Source of the DNA: Clostridiaceae bacterium
Lineage (GTDB): Bacteria > Bacillota > Clostridia > TANB77 > CAG-508
Length of the DNA stretch: 37,955 bases
Direction of reading: 5' to 3'
NCBI GenBank assembly: GCA_012513065.1
Contig: JAAZCX010000036.1
Coordinates: forward strand, 1 to 37,955
Shown here one piece after another: positions 19,378 to 29,193 of the stretch. The notes below the pieces were generated by a model that made no database searches, was not told the origin of the DNA, and saw only the letters and a program-made list of their open reading frames with translations. The position numbers and the translations under genes are program-made. Each line of letters opens with the position of its first letter. Position 1 is the stretch's first letter.

Positions 19378-20481
19378 TTAATTATTACCTTTTTTAATTT
19401 TTAATTGCATTATTGTTCTGTTTAATATTTCAAGGTTTTTCTCTTCTATTTGTGCTTTAGCTTGTTCTAATGTAATTTTATCATCTACAAATAATTCTGC
19501 AATAGAATTTATTAATCCTATACTTCCTTTTTCTAGATTACTTTGAATTGCATCTTCTATTTCTGATACACTTATTTTTTCTTTACGTATTATTCCTGCA
19601 ATGATATTATCTACTACCATTACCTCTGGAACTAATACTAATTTTCCAGTTTTACCTTTTAATAATCTTTGAGAAACTACTAATTTTAATAATGATGCTA
19701 CTAAATATTTTACACTAGGTTGATCACTAATATCATAAAAGTTTATCATTCTATCGATTGTTTCTGCACAAGATTTCGTATGTAATGTACCAATTACTAA
19801 ATGTCCTGCTTCTGCAGTTTCTATAGCTGCATCCATTGTTTCTCTATCACGAATCTCTCCTACTACTATAATATCACAATCTTCTCTTAAAGAGTTCTTA
19901 ACACCATCACTGTAGCATAAACAATCTCTTCCCTCACCAACTTCTTTTTGTACAATCATTGATTTTTTTGATGTATGTTTATATTCTACGGGACTCTCTA
20001 ATGTTAATATTTTTTTATTTTGTGTTTCATTAATATCATTAATTAATGCATTTAGTGTAGTTGTTTTACCTGAGTTAGTTTTACCTGTTACTAGTAAAAG
20101 ACCTTGTGGTTGATATGTCATTCTACGAACTATATCTGGCACTCCTAAATCTTCATATTTAGGAAGCGTATTTTTTATTAATCTAAGTGTAAATGTAGGT
20201 ATTTCATCAGAATATGAAGCATTTACTCTTAGACGAATATCTTCAAATTCAAATGAAGCATCAAGTTTTTTTGTTTCTTTAAAAACATTATCCTTTTCCA
20301 AGTTTCCTCTTACAAAATAATCATAAATTTCATTTAGATCTTCTGCTGTTAATTCTTCTATTTCTTCAATTGGTAATAAATCTCTAGAGATTCTAAGCAT
20401 TGGTTTTAACCCAAAAACCAAATGTACATCTGATGCCCCTTTCTCTTTTGCTATCTTTAGTACTTTATCCATATTTACCAT
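19378..20481 (-). CDS. pilT: Type IV pilus retraction ATPase PilT
   Basis: KGASDVHLVFGLKPMLRI, GLLLVTGKTNSGKTTTLNALI, ILTLESPVEY, DIIVVGEIRDRETMDAAIETAEAGHLVIGTLHT. Confidence 0.93.
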   Translation of the reverse strand: MVNMDKVLKIAKEKGASDVHLVFGLKPMLRISRDLLPIEEIEELTAEDLNEIYDYFVRGNLEKDNVFKETKKLDASFEFEDIRLRVNASYSDEIPTFTLRLIKNTLPKYEDLGVPDIVRRMTYQPQGLLLVTGKTNSGKTTTLNALINDINETQNKKILTLESPVEYKHTSKKSMIVQKEVGEGRDCLCYSDGVKNSLREDCDIIVVGEIRDRETMDAAIETAEAGHLVIGTLHTKSCAETIDRMINFYDISDQPSVKYLVASLLKLVVSQRLLKGKTGKLVLVPEVMVVDNIIAGIIRKEKISVSEIEDAIQSNLEKGSIGLINSIAELFVDDKITLEQAKAQIEEKNLEILNRTIMQLKIKKGNN

Positions 20482-20502
20482 TTGTTGTTCCCCTTCCTTT
20501 TT

Positions 20503-22131
20503 CTAATAAATTACTAACTTATTATTTAATTCCTCTAAAGTTGTTTTTCCGTTTAATACTTTATCTAATCCATCGATGATTAATGGTTTATAAGAACCCT
20601 TTAATGCTTCTTTTTGTATTTCTATACTTGATGCTCCATTTATAATCATTTGTTTGATATCATCATTAATAATCAATATTTCATAAATACCTATTCTATC
20701 ATAATAACCTGTATGATTACATTTTTCACATCCAATTGCATCATAAGTCTTTTTATTTTCGAAATTTAATTTTACATTATATTTTTCTGCTATTTTATTC
20801 ATTATATCTTTTTCTTTTTCTGTAAAATCTCTTTCTACTCCACAGTGTGGGCATACTTTTCTAACTAATCTTTGAGAAACTGATGTAGCTAAAGTACTTG
20901 CAATATCATAATCAGATATTCCCATTTTTCTTAATCTTGTAATTACTTCTATACTATTTATTGTATGTATTGTTGATAAAACGTAATGTCCTGTTTGTCC
21001 AGATTGCATTGCTATTTCTGCTGTTTCAGTATCACGAATTTCTCCTACTAGAATAATGTCAGGATCTTGTCTTAATACAGTTCTTAATGAATCAGAGAAA
21101 GATGCTTTTACATCTACTTCAATTTGATTTAATCCATCTATACGAATTTCAACTGGATCTTCAATTGTTGTAATATTTATATCTGATCTATTTAACATAT
21201 CTATAACACTATATAAAGTAGTTGTTTTACCTTCTCCAGTTGGAGCAGCAATAATTGTTATACTATTCTTTTTATTGAAACTATTCTTAAATAATTCATC
21301 ATCATTTGGGAACCCTAAATCATATATCTTCTTTATTCTTGCATTTTTCTTTAAAAGTCTTAAAACGAATTTTTCTCCATATACATTTTTTTGTGAAGAT
21401 ACACGAATATTATAATCAGGATATGAAATAATTCTACCATCTTGTGACTCTTGTTTTTCTTGATGCATATTTGAAATAGCTTTTAATCTACCTATAATCT
21501 GAGCTTGTTTATCTTGGTCTACGTTAACTGCAGTTATTAATTGACCATCAATACGATAACGAATTCTTAATCTGTCATCCATTGGTTCAAAGTGAATATC
21601 ACTAGCTCTCTTTTCCATAGCGGTTTTTATTACACTATCTACTAATCCTGTAATGTCTCTATTAGTATTAATATTATCTGAGGCAAATCCCTCTAAAGAA
21701 TCTAATATTTGTTGAATATTTGTTTCAAAAGTAATATATTTTTCCATAACAAGACCTTTGTTTAATAATAAAAGTCTTATTGTTTCTATTGATCTTTTAT
21801 TGCTTGTGTCTGCAAAGCACACTTTTATTTTTCCTGCTTCTATTTCAAATGGTATTGCTTTGTTATTTTTTGCAATATCTAATGATATATAATCTGCAAC
21901 GCTTATTTTTATATCTGTTTCTTTTAACAAAATTGCTTTTTCGTCTAATATTTCTCCAATTGCGTTAATTAATTTTGTAGAATCACATAAATGCAATATG
22001 TTTATTATATCTCCTAATTTTTTAGTTGGATTACTTCTTTGATATTCTAATGCTTTTTCTATATCTTCTTCTGTAATTAATCTTCTTTTTGCAAGTTCTA
22101 TTCCGATTGGTTGTGTTGATTTTGGTGCCAT
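20503..22131 (-). CDS. pilB: Type IV pilus assembly ATPase PilB/GspE
   Basis: ASDIHFEPMDDRLRIRYRIDG, APTGEGKTTTLYS, ITTIEDPVE, DIILVGEIRDTETAEIAMQSGQTGHYVLSTIHT, tetracysteine CPHC...CEKC. Confidence 0.95.
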   Translation of the reverse strand: MAPKSTQPIGIELAKRRLITEEDIEKALEYQRSNPTKKLGDIINILHLCDSTKLINAIGEILDEKAILLKETDIKISVADYISLDIAKNNKAIPFEIEAGKIKVCFADTSNKRSIETIRLLLLNKGLVMEKYITFETNIQQILDSLEGFASDNINTNRDITGLVDSVIKTAMEKRASDIHFEPMDDRLRIRYRIDGQLITAVNVDQDKQAQIIGRLKAISNMHQEKQESQDGRIISYPDYNIRVSSQKNVYGEKFVLRLLKKNARIKKIYDLGFPNDDELFKNSFNKKNSITIIAAPTGEGKTTTLYSVIDMLNRSDINITTIEDPVEIRIDGLNQIEVDVKASFSDSLRTVLRQDPDIILVGEIRDTETAEIAMQSGQTGHYVLSTIHTINSIEVITRLRKMGISDYDIASTLATSVSQRLVRKVCPHCGVERDFTEKEKDIMNKIAEKYNVKLNFENKKTYDAIGCEKCNHTGYYDRIGIYEILIINDDIKQMIINGASSIEIQKEALKGSYKPLIIDGLDKVLNGKTTLEELNNKLVIY

Positions 22132-22220
22132 ACTTTTTCTCCTTTCTTTTGTTAAATCTATACTTTATATTATACTATATTTTATTGTTTTTCTACATAT
22201 TTTTTATCAAATTACATAAA

Positions 22221-22664
22221 TTACCAATATTTTAAAGTGTAATCATTTTCAGTTTCAAATAATTTTGATCCATTTATTATAATTCTTACATTTATAATTT
22301 TTTTTGTAATATTGTTTACTATTTGTTCTTTGTTTTGGAAATTACAATAAACTATATTATTACATATTTTAACTTTATTTCTATATATTCCATTATCTGG
22401 ATTTTGTTTATAAGTATAAACTGTTCCATCTTCAAAAATAATTTGATTTGAGCTTACTGCATAAGTATTTTTATTATTCTTTATATCTTCCAAGAAATAC
22501 ATGTTAAATTTATTAAACTCTGAAACGTACTTTGAGTTTTCTGTAATAAACTTAGTGTTTAAAAAGAATAATTCACTCATTCTACTTAGCATAGTTATTA
22601 CTATAATTAACAATATTACATATAAAATTAATGATATTAGAGTAATTCCATTTTCTCTTTTCAC
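22221..22664 (-). CDS. Prepilin-like minor pilin
   Basis: N-terminal KRENG|ITLISLILYVILLIIVI class III signal-like sequence in the pilus operon. Confidence 0.7.
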   Translation of the reverse strand: MKRENGITLISLILYVILLIIVITMLSRMSELFFLNTKFITENSKYVSEFNKFNMYFLEDIKNNKNTYAVSSNQIIFEDGTVYTYKQNPDNGIYRNKVKICNNIVYCNFQNKEQIVNNITKKIINVRIIINGSKLFETENDYTLKYW

Positions 22665-22685
22665 CTAAGTTAAAACCACCTTTTC

Positions 22686-23114
22686 CTAATATTCTCTTAT
22701 TTTTAATTTTTGTATTTTATAACTTCTATCTTGATCATAGCAGCTATAATTTATATTAATTGTTACTATTTTTATGATATCTGCTTTTTCGGGATCATCT
22801 TTATTATATTTTTCTACTTCTATAGACATATTAAAACCTTCTGGAACTTCATAATCTGTATTTAAAGAAGCATTTAAACTATTATCAATTTTCTCATAAG
22901 GCATTACATCTATATCTTCTGCTAGTTTTACTGCATAATGAACCGCAACTGCATTCATTTTAATCAAATTACTATTTAATCCAATCTGATAAAATAATGA
23001 ACCTACAACACCAACAAACATACATAATATCATCATTGCTATTATTATATCTATTATTGATATTCCTTTATCTGATTTCGTCTTTTTTATATTCATTTTA
23101 CCCCCTACAAGCAA
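22686..23114 (-). CDS. Prepilin-like minor pilin
   Basis: SDKG|ISIIDIIIAMMILCMFVGVVGSLF class III signal-like sequence; likely start MNIKKTK near 23096. Confidence 0.7.
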   Translation of the reverse strand: MLVGGKMNIKKTKSDKGISIIDIIIAMMILCMFVGVVGSLFYQIGLNSNLIKMNAVAVHYAVKLAEDIDVMPYEKIDNSLNASLNTDYEVPEGFNMSIEVEKYNKDDPEKADIIKIVTININYSCYDQDRSYKIQKLKIREY

Positions 23115-23913
23115 TCCAATTAACTATGATTATAGTTAAAATATTACTACAACATAGATAAAAACCTATTGGTAAATTTATAAAATATTTACTTTCTTTT
23201 TTTATTACTTTATTTTTATGTTCTTTTATATAATTAAAAATTCTTTCTATTGCTATTGTTAATAAAGTTAATATTACTGTAAATACAAAAATAAATTCAT
23301 ATCCAAACATAGCCATAAGCATACTTAATTGTAAAATTTGTAATACATAATAATCTTTCAGTTTACTTTTTAAATATGTATTTTCTAAAACCAATAATAT
23401 TGTTACGACAAATAAATATATAACATATCTATATATATTAGCATATTCTACTGTATATAGATAAATCATATATAATGATAAAACAACTATTTCATAAAGT
23501 ACAAGTGATTTTTGTATTTTACATTTTTCTTTATCAATTCCTGCTATAATTATTAGTCCTGCTATATATAAAAGTCCAAATACAAAATAAATCAATTTAC
23601 TTATATTTATAATTTCAAAATTTATATTTAAAGACATGGCAAATAACAGAAATACAATTCCTGTTAATATTTCTAGACATAAATATCTAATTCTTATTTT
23701 TTTCTTACAATATCTGCATTTTCCACCAAGAAATACATAACTTAAAATTGGAATCATATCCCAAAATGATAATTTGTGGTTACAGTTTGGACAATATGAA
23801 CGTTTATGAGTAATATCTTGATGTAACGGTATACGATAAACTGCTAGTGTAAAAAAACTTCCAAATACAGTCCCTATACAAAATATTAAGATATAAAAAA
23901 TAATTTGTTCCAT
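23098..23913 (-). CDS. pilD: Prepilin peptidase/N-methyltransferase
   Basis: GTVFGSFFTLAVYRIP, YCPNCNHKLSFWDMIPILSYVFLGGKCRYCKKKI; A24 peptidase-like TM region with GID. Confidence 0.9.
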   Translation of the reverse strand: MEQIIFYILIFCIGTVFGSFFTLAVYRIPLHQDITHKRSYCPNCNHKLSFWDMIPILSYVFLGGKCRYCKKKIRIRYLCLEILTGIVFLLFAMSLNINFEIINISKLIYFVFGLLYIAGLIIIAGIDKEKCKIQKSLVLYEIVVLSLYMIYLYTVEYANIYRYVIYLFVVTILLVLENTYLKSKLKDYYVLQILQLSMLMAMFGYEFIFVFTVILTLLTIAIERIFNYIKEHKNKVIKKESKYFINLPIGFYLCCSNILTIIIVNWIACRG

Positions 23914-23943
23914 GCTTTTAATTTCCTCATTTTTAAAAAATTA

Positions 23944-23983
23944 GAGGTTACCTAAATATAATGTTTTTTTCTTAGGTAACCTC
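23944..23983 (-). terminator. Hairpin/attenuator between pilin and pilD
   Basis: GAGGTTACCTAA...TTAGGTAACCTC, followed on minus by a T-rich tract. Confidence 0.7.
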
Positions 23984-24007
23984 ATATTTAGTTTGTTACT
24001 AAATAAA

Positions 24008-24217
24008 TTAATATTCGTTAACGTAGGTAAAAATGTTTTGTAATACTCCAGTTTCTTCATTAGCTGCTAAAGCATAATTTTGAGCTCCTGATTTAGCTTT
24101 GTTTACTATTCCGTCATCTCCTAATACAAGAGCTATAGAAACTCCTGCTAAGATAATTAGAACAATAATTGTAATAACTAATGCTACTAATGTGATACCT
24201 TTTTGTCCTTTTAACAT
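24008..24217 (-). CDS. Short (69 aa) type IV pilin, probable major pilin
   Basis: MLKGQKG|ITLVALVITIIVLIILAGVSIALVLGDDGIVNKAKSGAQ; strong RBS; own terminator. Confidence 0.8.
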   Translation of the reverse strand: MLKGQKGITLVALVITIIVLIILAGVSIALVLGDDGIVNKAKSGAQNYALAANEETGVLQNIFTYVNEY

Positions 24218-24280
24218 AAAAAACTCCTCCTTATTAAAGTATTTTGTATATATTTATTTTATAAATATAACCTAATTAAA

Positions 24281-24712
24281 TTATTTTACCCCAGTAGGTT
24301 TACTACCAGATACTTGATTATTTACCGCATTTGTATTTTGACCTGCTGGGCTTGTACCCGCTTCAGATGAAGTATTTGTTTTCACTGTAGTACCTGATGA
24401 TGCTGTATTTGTTTCTTCACTTGGCGTAGACGCAAATGGGTTTTCCTTACTTGGATTGTAACTTTTACTTTTTTTGTATATATTTAAGTCAGATCCATCT
24501 ATTGTATAAACTTTATTTTCAGTTGTAAGTGTTGTATCAATATTTTCTTCTTCTAATTCTTGTGCTATGTTTTCTGGTGTTGTATAAGCAACTTTATTTG
24601 GTACAACCTTACTTATTGGATTGTAATCATAAAATAAGATACTTAATACAAGTAATATAGCTAAGCATAGAAATAAGATAATAATTAATTCTTTTAAAAT
24701 TGTTTTTACCAT
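24281..24712 (-). CDS. Single-TM pilus-operon protein with low-complexity Ser/Thr/Asn tail (positional PilP-like)
   Basis: N-terminal TM, disordered C-terminus; sits between pilO-like and pilin genes. Confidence 0.5.
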   Translation of the reverse strand: MVKTILKELIIILFLCLAILLVLSILFYDYNPISKVVPNKVAYTTPENIAQELEEENIDTTLTTENKVYTIDGSDLNIYKKSKSYNPSKENPFASTPSEETNTASSGTTVKTNTSSEAGTSPAGQNTNAVNNQVSGSKPTGVK

Positions 24713-24730
24713 ATTAATAACTCCTTTTTA

Positions 24731-25450
24731 TTATTGTGCTGTTGTATTTGTATTCGCATTCGCATTCGCATTTGCATTTGCATTAGCATTTGAATTTGCA
24801 TTGGCATCTGCATTTTGTTGTGATTGTTCATCTGATTGTCCTGTTGTTCCTAAATTCTGTGTTGAAGTATTTCCTTGAATTGATATATTTGGCACATTAA
24901 ATGTTCCTTGTAGAATTTCTTGTTGATATGGCAATAATTTAAAATTTTGAATTCTAAAATCTAATTCAGAATCATTTTCAATCGAATAAATGAAATTTGT
25001 AATTGCAATATAAGAACCATCAACTGTAAATTTTAAATCATTTACATTATTTGCTCCTGTATTACTTCCTGTTATTTCAAATTTTAGATTAATTCCTTCT
25101 TGCCTTGCATGAGTTCCTAATTTAGCCCACAAAAATTCAATTGCATAACTTTTTTCTGTTCTTGCTGCTAAAATTTCTTCATCACTGCTTAAGTTAGTAT
25201 ATTTTAAATATTCACTTTTAGTATTTTCTAATTTATTACTTGCTGAATGTAAATCATTGATTCTATTAGGAAAATCTACATCTATTAGCATATTAGCTTC
25301 TTCTATTTTAGCCTTCAAATTTTTACTTTCGTCTTCGATTTCTCTCATACTTAGTATTTGAAAATCTCCAAATTGAAGTCCATTAGTTAAAGTTACATAT
25401 CCTAAAGCTAGTAATAAAACGATTATAACCACTAGTAATATTTTTCTCAT
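24731..25450 (-). CDS. PilO-like type IV pilus assembly protein with (Asn-Ala)n tail
   Basis: N-terminal TM then coiled coil then ferredoxin-like C-domain, downstream of pilMN. Confidence 0.65.
   Translation of the reverse strand: MRKILLVVIIVLLLALGYVTLTNGLQFGDFQILSMREIEDESKNLKAKIEEANMLIDVDFPNRINDLHSASNKLENTKSEYLKYTNLSSDEEILAARTEKSYAIEFLWAKLGTHARQEGINLKFEITGSNTGANNVNDLKFTVDGSYIAITNFIYSIENDSELDFRIQNFKLLPYQQEILQGTFNVPNISIQGNTSTQNLGTTGQSDEQSQQNADANANSNANANANANANANTNTTAQ
24745..24815. repeat. Hexanucleotide repeat (TTTGCA/TTCGCA) encoding (Asn-Ala)n
   Basis: ttcgcattcgcattcgcatttgcatttgcattagcattt...; encodes NANANANANAN. Confidence 0.8.
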
Positions 25451-27102
25451 GGCAAATCTCCTTCTATTACGATTTTAATAATTCCATTTTGTTTTACTCC
25501 TGAAGTAGATACTACTGTACTAGGACTTAAAATTCCATCTATAATTAAACTTCCTTTAAAGAATCCTAATAAATCATAGTTTTCAGATTGAGCATTAATT
25601 ACGATATGTGTTCCAGTTGTATTTTCTATTGATGTAAGTGTAACTCCTTGTGGAATTACATTCATAATTCTAGTTAATAGTAATGGAATTACATTTTTAG
25701 TTTTTAAATTTTCAGTAACTTTATTACTATAATTTTTTAAATTTTCAGTCATTTTTTGATAATCGCTTGATTTATTGTTTATTGATTGTATATCTTTGCT
25801 AGCTAATATCATTTGATTATTTGTATCGTCTTTTACTTCTTGTATTTCTGATAATTTTATATCAGTTTGTATTTTCAAGAAAGTAGTAATAGCAGTATAT
25901 ATTACTAAAAATGCTAAAATACCTGAAATTGTTCTTAAAAGCCATTTTTCAGTTCTATCCCATTTTGCTTTAAAATCAAAAGAAAAATCAATTTTTTTAT
26001 TTCCAATACTTATAGATTTTTCCTTATTGTCTTTGCCTTCTTTTTTGTTTTTATTTCCTATATCTAATTTTAACCAATCTGGTAATTGATCTGCAAAATT
26101 TGGTTTCTTAAAGTTTAAATCTTTAATTCCATATCCTAATCCTTGCATTGCAAGTGCAATTGCTGAATTTACTTCTATATAATCTTTAATGTTTATTTTT
26201 ACATTTTCACTAATAAAAAATGGTTTTAATATTTCACATTTCATATTTGAAAAATATTCTTGGAAATATAAATCAATATTATTAATAACGCAACCTGTAC
26301 CAGTAATATATATTTTTTCGATACGATTTAAAGAGCTATCAACAAATTCTTTTACTTTTTGAACAATATTATATAATGTAGGCATAATATCTTCTAAGTA
26401 TACATTTTCCTCTTCTTGTAATAATTCTTTACCTTCCATTGTATAAATCGTTGTATTTTTACAAATTTCATAAGCTTTTGAATAAGAATTTTCTTTTTCG
26501 TTAATATTATATAATATAGAACCCATTCCTTCTTCTATTTTATCTACACTATAAATATTACCTTCTATAATTGTAGTTAATGTGGTTTTTTCTTCCATAT
26601 TAACTATAAGAATATTTTCTTTTTCCTTTACTTCTGTAATATTAGGAATGCACATTGGTAATGGTAAAATACTTGATACTGAATTTCCTTCTGTATCTTG
26701 TATTTTTTTATTTATTTCTGCTTTATTAATAGTTACAAATATTGTTTTTAATCTTTCTTTGTCTTGAACATCTTGTACTAAAGCATATCTACTTTCTAAT
26801 GCATTTCTATTATATCCTTTTTCGTGGCAATATGATTCAAATTCTGTTTCTATTGCTTTTTTTAAATCATTTTTATTTAATAAACTAAAAAAGTAAAAAT
26901 ATTGATATGCCTCTTCTGACAAATTAATACTTATTGGTGTTTTAAAACTGAATGTCTCTGAAACAATTTGATTAATTGCTTCGCCTAAAGAATCATAGAA
27001 TTTGACACCAAAAGATTCAACTTTTAGCAAGTCGCGATCTTTTGTTACTTTTGCATATTTTATTAAATTAGTCTCTATATACAATCCTAAGCAACTTGGC
27101 AT
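25447..27102 (-). CDS. PilM-PilN fusion type IV pilus assembly protein
   Basis: N-terminal actin-like PilM domain (GLYIETNLIKYAKV..., YITGTGCVINNI) joined to a TM + PilN-like C-terminus (WLLRTISGILAFLVIYTAIT...MNVIPQGVTLTSIE). Confidence 0.78.
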   Translation of the reverse strand: MPSCLGLYIETNLIKYAKVTKDRDLLKVESFGVKFYDSLGEAINQIVSETFSFKTPISINLSEEAYQYFYFFSLLNKNDLKKAIETEFESYCHEKGYNRNALESRYALVQDVQDKERLKTIFVTINKAEINKKIQDTEGNSVSSILPLPMCIPNITEVKEKENILIVNMEEKTTLTTIIEGNIYSVDKIEEGMGSILYNINEKENSYSKAYEICKNTTIYTMEGKELLQEEENVYLEDIMPTLYNIVQKVKEFVDSSLNRIEKIYITGTGCVINNIDLYFQEYFSNMKCEILKPFFISENVKINIKDYIEVNSAIALAMQGLGYGIKDLNFKKPNFADQLPDWLKLDIGNKNKKEGKDNKEKSISIGNKKIDFSFDFKAKWDRTEKWLLRTISGILAFLVIYTAITTFLKIQTDIKLSEIQEVKDDTNNQMILASKDIQSINNKSSDYQKMTENLKNYSNKVTENLKTKNVIPLLLTRIMNVIPQGVTLTSIENTTGTHIVINAQSENYDLLGFFKGSLIIDGILSPSTVVSTSGVKQNGIIKIVIEGDLP

Positions 27103-27331
27103 AATTACTCCTTAATTTATTTTTTATAATCTGTTATTATATTTTACAAAAAACCACAAAAAAATACTTGTTTTTTTCTATATCATTTACCATTCTTTGT
27201 ATTTACAATATAATCGTCGAATTATGAGTTAATTTTATCTTTTTTTTATAAAAAGTCAATAGTTTTAATAGAGTTGTAATTCAAATGTAATATTATTGTA
27301 ATATTGGCTTTTATTTCTATTTTTTACAAAA

Positions 27332-27358
27332 AAAATAAAGGATATCATCCTTTATTTT
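27332..27358 (-). terminator. Intrinsic terminator after uppP
   Basis: AAAATAAAGGAT-ATC-ATCCTTTATTTT. Confidence 0.75.
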
Positions 27359-27415
27359 AATTTTAAATTTTATTTTTTCATTTTATTTTTTAATATCAAG
27401 TTTGGCATATTTTTA

Positions 27416-28243
27416 TTATCTTATGAAACACATTCCTATAATTATAATTCCTAAAATTATTCTATAAATTGCAAATATCTTGAAACTTCCTTTTTTTAGA
27501 TAGTTTAATAAGAATTTTATTACAACCATTCCTACTATAAAGCTTGTAATTATTCCAATAAAGAATGGTAAATTAATTGTGAAATATTTTAGTTTGTATA
27601 GTGCTGCTGCTGCAATTATAGGTGTAGATAGTAAAAATGAATATTTTGCAACAGATTCTCTGTCTATTCCTATTGATCTTCCTACTGTCATTGTTATTCC
27701 TGATCTTGAAACTCCTGGAAATGCAGCTGCAATTGCTTGTGAAATTGAAATTAAAACTGATTGTTTCAATGTAATATCTTTATATTCAACATTTGATTTT
27801 GATTTTTTATCTATAATATATAAAACTATTCCCATTACTATAAGAGCAATTGCAATTAATACCATTTCTATTGAGATTTCTTGTACATTAAACTTTTGTG
27901 CCAACGTTTCAACTATTTTCCCTGATATTTTATCTAGTATAAGACTTAGTATTCCTGCAGGTATTGTTGCTATTACAATATACCAGAATATTTTTCCGTC
28001 TGTTGTTTTTTCTTTCTTTACTACTTGTTTGTATCCACCTTTAATTAAATTAATCCAATCTTTAAAGAAAAATACGCATATTGCTAATAAAGTTCCAATA
28101 TGTAAAGCTACATCAAATGATTCTCCCATTTCTCCCCAATTAAACATCCATGGAAATAAGTTCAAATGTGCTGAACTTGAAACAGGTAATAATTCTGTTA
28201 ATCCTTGTACAACTCCTAAAATCAATGCTTGTATTTCATTCAT
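27416..28243 (-). CDS. uppP: Undecaprenyl-diphosphatase UppP/BacA
   Basis: LGVVQGLTELLPVSSSAHL, AAAFPGVSRSGITMTVG. Confidence 0.95.
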   Translation of the reverse strand: MNEIQALILGVVQGLTELLPVSSSAHLNLFPWMFNWGEMGESFDVALHIGTLLAICVFFFKDWINLIKGGYKQVVKKEKTTDGKIFWYIVIATIPAGILSLILDKISGKIVETLAQKFNVQEISIEMVLIAIALIVMGIVLYIIDKKSKSNVEYKDITLKQSVLISISQAIAAAFPGVSRSGITMTVGRSIGIDRESVAKYSFLLSTPIIAAAALYKLKYFTINLPFFIGIITSFIVGMVVIKFLLNYLKKGSFKIFAIYRIILGIIIIGMCFIR

Positions 28244-28265
28244 TATTTTTCCTCTTTTCTTCTTT

Positions 28266-29138
28266 TTATTTTTCTTCTTTTAGTATATTATATAATGTAT
28301 CTTTTATAAATTCAGCTGATGTTAATGGTGCAATTTTCCCCGGAATTGAAAGTGCCAAAATGGATTTTATTCCTGCTTTTTCTGTTTCTTTCATATTAAC
28401 TCCTCCAGGCTTTGATGCTAAATCTATAATCAAACAATCTTTTCTTATACATTCTATTTGTTCTTTTTCTATTATCATAGTTGGTATTGTATTAATTATA
28501 ATATCAAATTTATTTAATTGTTTATTTAATTCTTCTAATTTTACAACCTCGTATCCATATGTTTTAATCCATGCAAAATCCTTATTCTTCCTGGCTTCGC
28601 AATATATATTTGCATTCATTGCTTTAAAGACATTCGCTACTGTTTTACCTACTCTTCCAAATCCTAATATTAATACATTGCTCCCATGTATAGTCTTTAT
28701 CGTTTCTGTAATTGCTATTTGAAGTGCTCCTTCTGCTGTTGCAATAGTATTTAATACAACTAATTCTTCTCTTTCTAATATATTAACAATTTTTATATTG
28801 TTTTCTTCAAATAAATATTTTAATTCTTTTTTTATACTTCCTGCAATAATTTTTTTACCTTTTACATTGTCTATAAATTCTTTTATTGTTATTTTCTTTT
28901 CACTAAATGGTGTATTTATTTCTATACTATTAGTAGATAATGGTATTGGCCCTAAAATTAATTCAGTATTTTCTGTTGCTTGTTTTATAGATTCGCATAT
29001 CTTTATTTGTTCTATATTTTTTAATTCATCTGAATTTTCTAAAGCATAAGTATTTATATTAAATTTGTCTTTTGCAAGTATTTGAGCTAATTTTACCATT
29101 CTTAGGTCTCCACCTATTATGGCTATGTTTTGAATCAA
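28266..29138 (-). CDS. dpaA: Dipicolinate synthase subunit A
   Basis: IAIIGGDLRMVKLAQIL, AEGALQIAITETIKTIHGSNVLILGFGRVGKTVA, DLASKPGGVN, PGKIAPLTSAEFI. Confidence 0.93.
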   Translation of the reverse strand: MIQNIAIIGGDLRMVKLAQILAKDKFNINTYALENSDELKNIEQIKICESIKQATENTELILGPIPLSTNSIEINTPFSEKKITIKEFIDNVKGKKIIAGSIKKELKYLFEENNIKIVNILEREELVVLNTIATAEGALQIAITETIKTIHGSNVLILGFGRVGKTVANVFKAMNANIYCEARKNKDFAWIKTYGYEVVKLEELNKQLNKFDIIINTIPTMIIEKEQIECIRKDCLIIDLASKPGGVNMKETEKAGIKSILALSIPGKIAPLTSAEFIKDTLYNILKEEK

Positions 29139-29193
29139 TTAAATGCACTCTCCTTTTTTGTTTTTAATAAATTGTATTCAAAACATATTTTTA

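Noticed and set aside
27579-28283. 234-aa plus-strand ORF opposite uppP
   Set aside because: Fully antisense to conserved uppP, low-complexity Phe/Ile-rich translation.
28150-28722. 190-aa plus-strand ORF opposite dpaA/uppP
   Set aside because: Antisense to two recognised genes; no RBS or domain.
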